Part shown: piece after piece, positions 21,310 through 33,481 of the stretch
Numbering within the stretch: position 1 is the stretch's first letter
Layout of the letters: every line of letters begins with the position of its first letter
DNA from: Kitagawia praeruptora
Taxonomy: Eukaryota > Streptophyta > Magnoliopsida > Apiales > Apiaceae
DNA: 64,000 nucleotides
Assembly (NCBI GenBank): GCA_037693485.1
Contig: CM075345.1
Location: 91,470,001 to 91,534,000, forward strand
Reading direction: 5' to 3'
The notes under the pieces: generated by a model
The model's database searches: none
Seen by the model: only the letters and a program-made list of their open reading frames with translations
Told to the model about the DNA's origin: nothing
Program-made: the position numbers and the translations under genes

Positions 21310-24270
21310 ATGGCCACCAAATCTTTTAACGCACGAAGGTTAATGTTTGTATCTAACAACTATGCAGCTCCGTTGAATAATGAGAACGTTCCTGAGGCGT
21401 TTCATCTGATTCAAAACTTTTTGCGAGATTCGGAGATTGGTCGAGCACTAGTTGAACCTACAAAGCTTTCTGCTGCACAGATTGCTTCTTTCTGGCAGAA
21501 CTCTACTTATGACGATGGAGGGGAGAATGGGACTCCTTCAATCATTATCACATATGATGAAACAGAGTATGCCATTACTCCCATGACAGTCAGAGAATCT
21601 TTTGGCTTTGACACACACAATTCATACATTGTTGTTGGTGAAGCACATCTGAAAAGGCTGTTGCAGTAAATTAGGTACTCAGGTCCTTTAGATAAGTTTA
21701 GTCAAGTAAAAAGGCCACAGTTGAGGAAGGAGTGGAGTTTCTTCTTCGATTGCATCACAAGGGCGTTTTCTAAGAAAATCACAAATTGGGATGCTATTCC
21801 TATTGACAGTCTTCAAATTGGGCATGCTCTTCTTTATGGTGGTAATTTTGATTTTGGTAGACTTGTCTTGATGAATATAGGTGAACGATTGTCAGAGTCT
21901 AGTACAACTGTATATTTTGCTAGATTTTGTCAATTACTATTTCTGCTTGTGTGCCTGGTGTTGAAATTGCTGAGGAAGACACTATTCAGGCTTTTAAGTG
22001 TCATAAGAGAGTATTCTCTGATTTGACCAAAAAGGATAAAACCAAGGGGCAACTACCTGACTTGTTTTTGCCTCTTGCTCTTCAAAACTTCCTCAATCAA
22101 CCTCAAGAACCACAATAGCCTGATCCAAACACACCTGTAAACACTGAACTCTTACAACCTCTAGACACTAAAACAAAACCTCAACCCTCTCAACCTGAAA
22201 ATGATGAGCCAAACACTGACCAAATTCAACCAACATCCACTCACACTCCAACTCAACCTCAACTTGCCATCAATGAGCAAGTTGCAACCTCTGAACAAGA
22301 TCCACCACCTATACAGGCTAAACCAAAGAAGAGAGGTAGAACCAAGCACGTAGATGTAAAAAGGGTTCAAATGGCTAGAAAGGAAAGAGCAAACAAGCCT
22401 CCATCACCATCTGTTATAGAAGAAGATTCTGCTGAAGAAGAAGTGGCAGCTGAGGTGCCTCAATCAAAGAGGAGAAAGTTGATAGTTGATGAGTCTGATG
22501 AAGAGATTAATTTTGAAGCTCCAGAGGTGATTTCTAAGGAGATACCTACTGTTGAGATGCATACTGCAGATGAAGTTATCAAGCCAACTGAAGATGCACA
22601 GATGATTGTAGAAAAGAGAAATGGTTCTGCTGTTATGGATGATTTTGTTGAGACATTCATACCATTCTCTGATAACATTGAAGTTCTTATCTCACCTGTT
22701 GTTGCTCAATCTGAGAAACTGGTGCAGCTGATCAACCTACTGTAGTACTTGATGAAATAGTAGCAACTCATACTGAGTTATTTTCTGATGCTCACCAAGT
22801 TCCTGAACAAGGTGAAGTTGATCAATCCACCAAGGCTGTAATCTCTGAGCCTGTGGATGAAGTTCTTGAAATTGCAAAGTCTGTTGCAGCTGGGGAGCAA
22901 ACTGCAGAGACTGTTGCAGAGACTACTGCTGAAAATGTTGAACCTGCAGTGGATATTGCTGAGACTGATCCAGTTAACAATGCAAATGCTGATGTTGCAA
23001 CTAAAGGAAGTGCTGAGTCTAACTCTTCTCAGAGTATACCAGTACAAATTGATGCAAAGCACACTGGTTTTTCTGGACCTTCACATCAACATGAAATTGA
23101 AGAAGAATATTATGCCAAGTTTTCGAAGAATTGATATAAAGAAGATTGCATTTTTCCTACTAAAAGGCCAGCTAAGTTTGTGAATAGAACTGCTACAACA
23201 ATTTCAAATCCAGATATTCTTTCAAGTTTGAAAGCAACTATTGTTCAAGTCAAGACTCTGAATGAAAGGTTTGATGATTCCCAAAAATCAATCATTGATC
23301 TGAGAGCTGAAGTTGTTGCAAGAGACATGAATATGCAGAGAGCAGCTGGGGAGCAAACTGCAGAGACTGTTGCAGAGCCTACTGCTGAAAATGTTGAACC
23401 TGTAGTGGATATTGCTGAGACTGATCCAGTTAACAATGCAAATGCTAATGTTGCAACTGAAGGAAGTGTTGATTCTAACTCTTCTCAAAGTATACCAGTA
23501 CAAACTGATGCAAAGCACACTGGTTTTTCTGGACCTTCACATCAACATGAAATTGAAGAAGAATATTATGCCAAGTTTTCGAAGAATTGGTATAAAGAGG
23601 ATTGCATTTTTCCTACTAAAAGGGAAGCTAAGTTTGTGAATAGAACTGCTACAACAATTTCAAATCCAGATATTCTTTCAAGTTTGAAAGCAACTATTGT
23701 TCAAGTCAAGACTCTGAATGAAAGGTTTGATGATTCCCAAAAATCCATCACTGATCTGAGAGCTGAAGTTGTTGCAAGAGACATGAATATGCATAGAGAT
23801 AATCAACTGAAGTTTCAGACTTTCTCTAAAGCTCAAGAAACTCTACTTACAAGGCTAAGAAAAGTTGAAGAGAATCAAACTGAATTGTCTGGTAAGATTG
23901 ACTCTCTTGCTACCTCATTGGAATTGATAACATCTATCTTGATTCCTGATGATGTCAAAAAGGGGGAGAGAGTTGCTATGTCCAAATGCAGGCAATCTCA
24001 AACTCTGACTAAGAAGGATGATGCTGAAGATGGAGGAGCAAATGATAGAGGAAAGAGATTAAGAGCTGATCAGGATATGAGTCTAAGATCTGGCAAGTCT
24101 TCTAAGTCAAAGTCTGATGGAATAAATACTGATGCTCAGGGTACTTCAAAGACCCAGAGTTTGTTATTCACTGATAATCCATAGACAGATGAAGAATTGG
24201 CTGCTAGATTGTTTCTTGAAGAAAATGAAGAAGGAGTTACAATTGAAGACATTCAAGCTGAGGAAAAGAG
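21310..24270 (+). pseudogene. Copia-1 extra ORF, first part
   Basis: A long extra reading frame lies between pol and the 3' LTR, as in SIRE/Maximus-type copia elements, where such ORFs have been called envelope-like. Its function is unknown. It opens with MATKSFNARRLMFVSNN. After stops and frameshifts near 21669, 21920, 22116, 22745 and 23132 come a P/T/Q-rich part, a basic RRKL segment, an acidic part and a predicted coiled coil (SLKATIVQVKTLNERFDDS). The coiled coil lies inside a 152-codon tandem duplication. I see no signal peptide or clear membrane segment. CACTA-B interrupts the frame at 24270. Confidence 0.75.
22886..23797 (+). repeat. In-frame 456-bp tandem duplication in the extra ORF
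   Basis: The block at 22886-23341 is repeated at 23342-23797 with few differences. 456 is divisible by three, so the duplication adds 152 codons without shifting the frame. It doubles both the AAGEQTAETVAE segment and the coiled-coil segment. Copy 1 carries a TGA stop where copy 2 has TGG (about 23132 against 23588). Confidence 0.92.
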
Positions 24271-24280
24271 AACTACACCA

Positions 24281-24640
24281 TAAAAGGCCTACGGCAACAC
24301 TGCAAAAGTGTTGTCATAGGCCCGAAATATGTTGCTGTAGGCCCAAAAAACCCCTAAGGCAACATTTTGCTGGTGTTGCTATTTTTGCCGTTGCCTTTGG
24401 GGTCAAAGACAACATTCTAATTCTCTATGGCAACATCAGCTTTTATGTTGGCATAGACTAGCTATGACAACAATATTATCTGATTTTAGCAACATGACAT
24501 TATGTTGCCTTTGTCTTAAACATTCTGCAAAATAAGTGGGCCCCACTAGTGGGATCCACTTTTTAGGACCCACAAGTAGGGCCCACTTTTATGCCAACAT
24601 AAATTTTTATCTACTACAACATTTTCTAGCAACATTTTTA
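24281..24640. repeat. CACTA-B left subterminal repeats
   Basis: There are dense copies of GGCAACA-type words and their reverse complement (GTTGCC), as in binding arrays for CACTA transposase proteins. A similar set lies near the right end at 32100-32240. Confidence 0.75.
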
Positions 24641-25084
24641 AATATTAATTGTCCTTTTTGTCCTCGCTTTTATAGCATCAATGGCAACACTTCACTGTTT
24701 ATGACAAAAAATACACGATTTGAATATATGCATTTCCAAAATAACATTGTTCAATTACAAGGCAATTCATTTCATTTTATGGGACAAGTACTTCCCAAAC
24801 ATAAACATCTATTACACAATATTAAATCCAACAGCCCTTCCATAAACTTCTATCAGTAAAAGCTACTACCACATGAACCACCTCATTCATCTGCCAAAAT
24901 GTTATCAGGATTCCTAAGCAATATCAGCAAATTATACCTGCAAATTTTTAGACCGAAAAATGTGAAGTACATCTGAGAGTAATGTTGCACCAAAAAACAA
25001 GATGAAAATTATGTACATATCAAGGAGTGTATAATGCAAATTACGGTATGGATAGTGTACAGAAGATTAGGTAATAAAAGTTTT

Positions 25085-25234
25085 ATGGTTACCTATCCTG
25101 TGCAGAATACGTGAGTACTTTCCCATTAACATAATCAAACTCAACAAAGCCGTGCCATATCAGTGACTCAAACTTAAAGAGAGGGAAGCCAGCATCTGGT
25201 TTACCAGACTGCACAAGAGCAAAGACAATATCCT
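25085..25234 (-). pseudogene. Unidentified captured exon
   Basis: The minus strand reads DIVFALVQSGKPDAGFPLFK, continues with FESLIWHGFVEFDYVNGKVL and ends TYSAQD before a GTAACC donor. An AG acceptor precedes it. The frame is open throughout and the composition looks like real coding sequence. I do not recognise the protein with confidence. The solo LTR inserted 12 bases upstream of the exon start, in the preceding intron. Confidence 0.5.
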
Positions 25235-25246
25235 ATGCGAAAAAAG

Positions 25247-28200
25247 TGTAATAACCCTAACTTTAGCCAAACTACAGTGATCACATGAATAGTAAATTTC
25301 GAGGATTTAGAGAAATGGTATATAAGTACTCCATAATGGAAACAGAAAAGGAATAAACAGAAACCATATTAGTGTTGTATATTGAAATTAAGTGACTCGA
25401 AATGACGAGGGATTTCAGAAATTCCTAAATATGGATTTTTGAGGATTTTGACTTCCAAAGAGCTTCTATTAGATATTAAGGAGCATGGAAATATTAAAGG
25501 AATTATATATTGAGGAATTAGAAGATTTAGGTTAAACCAAGGGATTATTAAGTTAAGAGAATACCAAGGGAAATTGGAATGGTAAATGATTTCAAAAGCC
25601 ACTGAGATAATGAGGTATACTCGAAACGAATCACAATTAGACGAGTATGGAAACCAAGCAACCAAGATTGGTAATATAACAAGGATACATACCATATAAT
25701 TTACCAATGTGATGGGCATTTTACTTAGAAGATTTAGAAAATAAGAGATTAGAGCATCCAAGTGGCATCACTTTCCATTAACTTGTTTTTAAGGGTAAAT
25801 TAGTACTTTTACAAGGTGTTAACCACAAATATCTTCCAAGCTTCCACAAGACTCTAGATTAACAAGTAATTAAGTCAAGATAAGATCAAAGCAAGCACAA
25901 AAAAATCTCTCCCCTTCCATCATCTTCTTCCATTCGAATTTTCAAGAAAAAAAGGAGAAAATAAAATCCAAAACCCAAGTTCTAGCCAATAACAAATCAA
26001 GAGAAAAATCATGGAGCTTCTTGGAGGATAGATTAAGACAAGCACAAAGTTTCATAGCAAACCAACATCATTTGCCATGGTAATAAAATCATGGAAGTTG
26101 CTTGATGAATAGTGATGAATAGTATTTTCTAAGAACTAACTTGATTTTCATGGTTCTTTTAGTGGATTCAAGCTAGTATAAGGTTGATTAAGGATATATC
26201 AAGGATTGTTAAGGGTTATCAAAGCTTCAAGAAGGTATAATCATGCTTGCCCTTTTATATTTATGATGGATATGGTTGTGTTTAGTGATTAAGGGGTATA
26301 GATGTTATGATTATGATGTTATAAGTGTTTGTAAGTGATTAAAGTTGAATATGGAAGTGTTTGGGCTTGTAACCATGGCTGGTAATGAAGACCACATGGT
26401 GTAGGTGATGATTATTGTGTTTGATGATTGATTTGGAGGAGTTTGATTTTGGAAAGTTTGAAAATATAGCCGTTATAATGTCCGATTTTCGTTAGATTTT
26501 CAAACTGCCCTGTTTTTAGCATTTATGCTCGGACGGTACCTTACTGTCCAGACCCTCTTGTGACCATGATGAGATAGAGTTTAGTTCATAGATCGTTTTG
26601 ATATAAGGTGCGTTAAAATCTGATGAACGGTTTAGGAGAAAAGTCAGTTTTAGTGAAAGACGTTTGAAAACCGAGAAACCGTAATTGTGTTAACTTTGAA
26701 GCTATAACTACCATACTTATACATTCTTATAAGTCACAAAATTTTGGGATAGTGTATTAGGGTGGTCAGAGGACCCTTGACAGTTGACCTTGCATTAAAA
26801 TTCGAAATCCATATTTTCTAAGAATTTTTACAGTTAAGTGTGGTCGTTAGGGGAAATGGTGAAAACCCCTGAAACTTCGATTGAGTTTATAAGTGGTTAA
26901 GTTCTTGAACCTTTGGGGTAATAGTGATACGTTAAACATATATTAAAGTGTCAAGGGTAATGTTATACAAGAGTGTAGTGAGTAAGAGATGTGGTATTCT
27001 AACTACGGTCCTTTTGTGTTTATAGAAACTCCGGAAGAGGGACGAACCATACCGTCAGGATACCGGAACCGAGGCAAGATCTTTTCTATCCCTACTTGGA
27101 AGTTATTTATCTTCAAAGAAACTTGATTTCATGAAATATATATATGTGATGCTATTGTTACTATATTGTTAAGAAATGGTTTTCTTTGATTATTAATGTA
27201 AAAAGGGAAGGTATATGAGTATGATATGAATATGGATATGAGTATGAGTATGAGATGGATATGAATATACATAGAGATGATTATGCATGAAGTGAACATG
27301 CCTTATGATTAAGGGAAGACGAAGGAATAGTATCAGTTGTTATCTAAAGATATATAAAGGAATGGTATCAGTTGTTATCTAAAGATATATAAAGGAATGG
27401 AATCAGTTATTATCTAGGGATTATACGATTTATAATATTATATTCTTTCTAAGTATTGTGATTTGATAAATATTATTGAACGGTATTTAATATTTTTGAG
27501 ATAAATGGAATACTCTACGTATATAAAAGCATATTGATTTCATTGAATACAGAGGAGATGTCTGAGTCATAATCAAAGTATTATGACATATATAAATTTA
27601 AAGGTGATGATAAATGGAAATGGAAATGATGTATGTGAAAGGAAATGTGAATGGAAATGTGAATGGAAATGGAAAATGTGAAATGGTATTTGATGATTTG
27701 AAAAAGGGGGATTGCAACAGTAAGCGTAAGAGGCTGTGTGGTAGTGGCACAGTCCAGCATCCAATATTTTATTTCGGCACGAAGATGCCAAGGGAGGATG
27801 TAGCAGGTAGCCTTCCTCCAGGGTTGATTACCAGGTAGGGATCATCCCTTCTACTAGTAGTAAACAGAGAGCGGATACGGTCAGGCGACTGATCATCGTC
27901 CTACGTATTCGGCGCCAGTAGAGATCCCCAAAACTTGAAAGAAAGAATTGAAGATGGTTTTCAGATTTTTATAACTGAAAACAGAAAAGTGATATGAAAT
28001 GATGGAATTATTATTACGAACGAAGAGAAACTGATTTTATATTAATTTATATGATTGTTGCATAAGAAGTAAATGAGAAGATTATAGTGAGAGATTTGTT
28101 CAAGTTTTTATATTATCTTGAAAGATTACACTGAAATGGTATATTGATGGTTATAGCATTCAAGAAGAGGAACTGATATCATATGATGTTAGAAGCGAGA

Positions 28201-28846
28201 CTGATGGAATGATACTATATATTTCTTACGTACAAGGAAAATTGGAAAGTGTATATACATATTGAATGGAAATTAAATTCTTCCATAATAACTGAAGTTT
28301 GCTTTTGTCTATTATATATATATAACGGTTTATTTTCCTTTGATGTTAGTAGATAGAAATTTTCTTGCTGAGCTATTTTGGCTCATTCTTGCTACTTATC
28401 TATATACAGCTAGGTATGCTGATACACTGCACTACACCCCGCAAGAGGGTACGGGAAAGACGAACTTTTGAGAGAGTGTTGGTAACGATTCCCAAGGTAG
28501 CTATCGGACGGTTGGGTATTGATAGATTATGTACATTAAGTGTGTAAGTTGGTGTAATAACTTTTGATTGTTGAAATGCTTCATGTCGAAGTATTATTCA
28601 ACAATGTATCTAAGTATGATCCTGGTTTGTAATAACTCTTTTAACTCTCAACTCTAAACTGTTATTATGGTGGATGTTGTTCTCTGAGCATATGACTGGT
28701 GTGTGTGTGTATGTATTATTGCGGGGTCAATTGCATAAGTATTGATTGTAAAAAAAAAAAAAAGAGAAACCCAAGAGATATTGATTTTGAATGGAAGTTG
28801 ATCCGTGACGGCCCGGATTCATGATCCCGGATTTGGGGCTGTCACA
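25247..28846 (+). repeat. Solo LTR, 3.6 kb, probably of a Gypsy chromovirus
   Basis: It starts TGTAATAACCC and ends GGGGCTGTCACA, with a perfect 5-bp duplication AAAAG on both sides. No internal region is present, so it is best read as a solo LTR left by recombination. A CT-rich leader lies near 25910-25945. The distal third carries TTGCTGAGC, then TTTTGGCTCATTCTTGCT, which is shared with the LTR on the minus strand at 58994 onward. Large LTRs of this kind are typical of Tekay-like elements, but I cannot prove the lineage. Confidence 0.78.
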
Positions 28847-30360
28847 AAAAGTACTTACATTTATTTATGTTTTGGACAAAATGCAGAACTTAGATGCCAT
28901 AATCCATATAGAAGGACATATCCAAGAATGAAATTGGTAAAAAAAAAATCGCTACATTAATTCAAAACTAAAAGTGATAACTGATACAGAGTAAACTATA
29001 TAAAGATCTAGTGCAATCAAATATATAAAGCTATATAACTTCACCCACTAAAGTATATGAGCACGTAAATGAAACCTGTAATATAAATCTAATCACATTT
29101 CTATTGTATTTGTAATTGCAAGTCCCTTCCAGAATAGTATAATTTGTATGCCTGTTATCCAATACAAATTAAAATTAATGTGCATTTGAGTTAGTGTTCT
29201 AAATGTTCCCATCTATGCTCTATTAGATTTTACTGGATGAGTAGGTGCAGGCTACAGCCTATGCACTGGGCTACTATGTGTCTCTTACAGAACAGTGTTA
29301 GCTAAGAAAATATGTTTCAGAGTAATTTTAGGTTTCTACTTACTGTACAAATACAGCATTTGCTTAATCTGTTTTTCAGTTTTCCAACAAGTTTTTCTTC
29401 TGTGTCTTTCTGGACAGCCTTCAGTAGATGTTATAACAATGTGTGACATTAATACGCTTGTCAAATATTAATAGATTATACTGGCATACTTCTAAATGAA
29501 GCTAAAAAACTAATTATAATGTCCTAAATGAAGCTAAAAAACTAATTATAATGTTTAAAAACATAAATCAGACTAGTTTAACGAAACATGCGATTGGTAC
29601 TCTACTTTCGTATCTGTTCATCGCTTATAGATCAAATATAAGCTAGAAGGATGAAAAGTATGAAAGCAGCCAAAGAGGTTAATCTCACTAATAGCTTTCA
29701 AGGATTCTTGGTTTTCATCATTCTGATTGTTTTATACAGTGGTGCATCAAAGGTAGTAGCTTCTCCAATATAAATATGTAAAGTTTCTCATATCATAACA
29801 GGGTTCACCATCCCAGGTGATTTAAACTTGAAGTACTAAGATTTAAAAAAAGTTATGTACCCCTTTCTGCCAAATAGTGCCGCATCATAGCCTCTCTGTA
29901 CAGAGATTATATACTTTATACTTTCCCTGCATAAGAGCGGCCGTTAAAGATTGATGATCAGATAGGTGACAAACATACTGATTAAAAAAAAACAAATGAC
30001 AATATCAAAGATTTCAAAAACCTCATCAGCTAGAAAAAACACGCACGTCCTACATCAGCTAGACTTAAAAGCCCCAGCACAGGACTCCAGGATGCAAGTC
30101 ATATAACATGTATTGTGGGCACTACCTCAACTGACCATCTTAAGGGGTTCACCAGGTTGCAGTTTTATATCTAGGATTACAGAGTTACTTTGTGATGAGT
30201 TACCTTATAGAAATAACAAGATTGAGATCAGGACAAAGGAGAAGAGTCTAGTACAACTGTTTCTTTTTATGTTACATTATATTTTATGTTTAGTGACTGC
30301 AGAATGAGATTTAATTCCCTTGGAGGGGGATACGTACAACTTTACGTATGAACTTGTTAC
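28847..30360. other. CACTA-B interior without a clear gene
   Basis: This is AT-rich sequence. A possible minus-strand exon remnant near 29880-29935 (YIISVQRGYDAALFGRKGYI) follows a TTATGCAG acceptor. It is too short to identify. Confidence 0.35.
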
Positions 30361-30450
30361 CTGACTTTTGATAGCCGCGTTCCTGAATATGATGGCCCAT
30401 GGTGACATTGCTTTGCATTCAGGGCAATAATAATCCATGTCCTTAAAATT
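30361..30450 (-). pseudogene. Captured PHD-finger exon c
   Basis: Thirty codons lie between a TTTTACAG acceptor and a GTAACA donor. They read NFKDMDYYCPECKAMSPW and more. YYCPEC supplies the last cysteine pair of a C4HC3 PHD zinc finger. It follows exon b in order and phase. Confidence 0.72.
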
Positions 30451-30532
30451 CTGTAAAACCAACCATTTACTATACAAAAAGTGCACAATGAAAATAAGAA
30501 TGGAACATATTAGGTATGAAATGTGAGATCAC

Positions 30533-30601
30533 CTTGAATAGCTTGCCAGAAATTTTGGCACATTCACCATGAACCCAGACATCACAACCATCACAACATA
30601 T
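30533..30601 (-). pseudogene. Captured PHD-finger exon b
   Basis: Twenty-three codons read CCDGCDVWVHGECAKISGK, with an AACTAG acceptor and a GTGATC donor. They hold the C-x2-C, the H and the following C of a PHD finger. PHD fingers of this type read histone tails. The CCDGCDVWVH pattern is like that of the plant trithorax-type histone methyltransferases ATX3/4/5, which is my best guess for the source gene. Confidence 0.75.
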
Positions 30602-30697
30602 CTAGTTAACGAATTAAAGCATAGAAATATAATCTACAATATATAACAAAACATGACATCAAAAACAACAATGAACAGATCTAGCAAGAAAAGTCAC

Positions 30698-30760
30698 CCA
30701 ATTTCCTCCTTCTGAGTGAAGCCATATCTTCATGCATACACCACAGTATTATTTTGATTT
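30698..30760 (-). pseudogene. Captured PHD-finger exon a
   Basis: Twenty-one codons lie between a GTTACAG acceptor and a GTGACT donor, with YCGVCMKIWLHSEGGNW at the end. YCGVC is the first zinc-binding pair. The codon before YCGVC is TAA, a nonsense change in the copy. The three exons together make a complete set of PHD ligands in the right order and phase. Confidence 0.7.
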
Positions 30761-31229
30761 CTGTAACTGCAACAGCAATAACAATATAACATCATTTCCT
30801 TTCAGCAAATTGATTTTTAGAGAGTACCATAAAACAAAACCTTAAAACTCTGAAGAACAGGATAAGTATTTATACTTCACCTTTGTCCAACGGTCACATA
30901 AATATTTGACTTCAGAGAACATCAATAATTACCGCCAAAGCAAATGGAGACCATACTGAGCAACCTCTAAGCATACAGTTCAAAGAACGAAACTGAAGAG
31001 CTTTTGCCTAAATCAATATCAATATTAACACAAACTATTAGAAGTTAAACCCACAAAACAAATAATACATTGAAATCGAGATGAAAAAGCCTTAAAGTAT
31101 ATAAGCATTGAAATCGAAGGAAGTCCAAAAGAGAATTCAAATCGAGTATAGTTACAAGTACGAATATGTATGTATTCGGTGTAGTACTTAGTGTTCATGA
31201 GAGTTGGATGGAAAAAAAGAGACATAGAG

Positions 31230-32100
31230 AGACGGAGAGAAAATGAGAGAGCTACCAGAGAGAAAAATGAAAGTGAGCAGTGAGTGAAAAATGAGAGCGG
31301 AGTTAGTGTAATTTTGGTGTTGTGTGAAAAAATTGGATTAGATTGGGCGGTCTTTTTTGCCGCTCATTCAATTTTCATATGTACTGTATGTGCAACTTTT
31401 TATAAAAATATTATTATTCATTTTATTTTTATTAAATATTATTTTAATGATTTTAAAAATACTTATAAAAATCTAATTATTCTTCAATAATATATTAGAG
31501 TTTTTCTTATTAATTATTCATCTTTTTTGGCATATTCTTATTTTTTATAAAACTTCTTAATTACTTTTATCAAAATCATTTAGTTTTGTTGTCAAATAAA
31601 AATAAACATTTCTTTATTTAGTTAAAAAAAATAAAAATTTTGTTTGTTAGAAAACTATGATAACACAATTTTTACATCTTGCAACGTGCTAACACCCCAA
31701 TTTTCAAGGAAAACACAATTTACTTTTTCATTTTTTATTCATTTGAAAAAACAATTTATTTTTTCATTAAATATTCAATTCCTTTTACAAATCTGAAATA
31801 ATACATTCAAATATTTTTAATCATATACGAAAATATTTTTATTTTAATAATATATTAAAATATATTTAGAAAAAAAAATAATTTTAAAAATTTTGTTTAA
31901 TAATATTTAATGAAAATAAAAATAAAATCATTCATCTGAAAATGTTTTAAAATTTTTAATGAAATATTTACTTGTACTAGAATATTCTTACTTTTTATAA
32001 AAACTTCTTGATTAACTATATCCAAAAAAAGTAATTTTCGTGTGAAAAAAGGTTAAAATTTTTATTTTTAGTAGAAAATATAAATTTTGTTCATTTCAAA
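31230..32100. other. CACTA-B leader-like and AT-rich region
   Basis: On the minus strand a CT-rich stretch at about 31205-31285 lies upstream of the captured exons, as a transcript leader would. The rest, to about 32100, is strongly A/T-rich without genes and passes into the right subterminal repeats. Confidence 0.4.
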
Positions 32101-32276
32101 ATTTTGGCAACACAATTTCATACCTACGGCAACATGCAAACACTTTTATTATATGCCAACATATTTTTCTACCTAAGGCAACATGAAAATGATAATGTTG
32201 TAATAGCCAAAAACATGCATGGCAAAGGCAACATAGGCTCTAAATGTGGTGGTAGGCGTTTTATGGTGTAGTGGAG

Positions 32277-33321
32277 TTTACAAGAAGAACATCAAAAAGC
32301 TTTGAAGTCTGGAAAATTCAAAAAGGATAAGAAAGCTCCTAGGCCTGTTCTTAAAGGCTTTGTTATCAAGGAAAATGTTGGTGCTGATCAGAGGTTACAA
32401 GTGTCTAGGAAACCAACAGAAGAAGATGCTAAACAGAAGCTGAAGGGTAAAGTTGGTGAAGAAGAAGAGGTTTTGAAGAAAGTTCATACAACCTCTATTG
32501 CTACACAAGTTGTACAGAAACCATTGTCTACACACATGCAAATGTATTTTGGAAAACCAACTACTCTTGATCAAACTCTGAAGGATCAAACTCTGAAGAT
32601 TGCAGATACTAATTTTTCACATGGCAGAGCTTATATGTCCAAGCAAAGTCGAGATACATCTGCTTTGGGCTCAGGAAGAGAAAAAATAGTGAATACTAGT
32701 CCTTTAGATCCTTCATCACTGACTGTTCCAGGTAAAGGTGTTACTCAGGAGAGTTTAGACAGACTGGAATCAGTACAGTTGATTCACCAGAAGAGCTTGA
32801 AGAAAGATTTTCTACTGTACTTCATGGCTGATGGAACTGTGTTTAAAGTCAGTGAGGATGATATTGGTTTGAAGATATGGGAAGAATTGGAATATGTTTT
32901 ATATATCTTCAAAGTGAAAAACCAAAGGACTCAGCAAGCTGCTAATGTGCTAAGGAATAAGATGTTGAAAAACATGGCGATTCGTGGTGCAAAATATACG
33001 AGTGAGTATATTCCAAAGTACAGAGACTATCATGGGAAGATTGTTGAGATGAAGAGAAATTGTGCTCGATTGAAGACAGTGGGTATAACTGTTTTAGATT
33101 TTAATCCAGAGTCAGAGAAAGCACATTTTATCAAACTGGGTAATGATATGAGGAAGAACAAAATATATTTTCTGAGATCTGCAATTTATCAGACTGGTGA
33201 AGATGATCCTAAACTGAAATAGATTAAGAAGATCATGTAGAGAGAACTCGAGATTAATGCAGAAAGAAGATTACTTATAGACTATCTCAGATCAACACCA
33301 GATGTTGAGGAAATTAAGTAA
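32277..33321 (+). pseudogene. Copia-1 extra ORF, distal part
   Basis: The frame resumes after CACTA-B and one copy of the duplicated GAG, in phase with the sequence ending at 24270. It is lysine-rich (MKSGKFKKDKKAPRP), then reads through a moderately charged domain with FLLYFMADGTVFKVSEDD near the middle. A TAG at 33220 and another near 33238 interrupt the frame. The original end is probably the TAA near 33321 (DVEEIK). I recognise no known domain. Confidence 0.7.
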
Positions 33322-33470
33322 TTAAAGCTCTGTAAGTATTTCTTATTTTCTGTAAATTTTGTCTAAGTAGAAGTTTAAACTCTGATTATTTATTAAACAC
33401 TGCATTTGTCTATTTGTTTTGACATCATCAATTATTATTATTAACTTGTGCATTTTTGCTAATGAACAAG

Positions 33471-33481
33471 TTGGGGGAGAT
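33471..33481 (+). other. Copia-1 polypurine tract
   Basis: TTGGGGGAGAT immediately precedes the 3' LTR and would prime plus-strand synthesis. Confidence 0.8.

Larger units (their letters stand above)
24271..32273. mobile_element. CACTA-B: CACTA transposon with a PHD-finger gene fragment
   Basis: The right end is TTTTATGGTGTAGTG and the left end AACTACACCATAAAA, so the first base of the CACTA terminus has changed from C to A. The target duplication GAG (24268-24270, 32274-32276) is perfect, and removal restores the reading frame of the host ORF. Subterminal parts carry repeated GGCAACA and TTGCC words. It is 8003 bp including a 3.6-kb solo LTR. No transposase ORF is visible. Minus-strand exons of a PHD-finger gene lie at 30361-30760. 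Confidence 0.9.
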
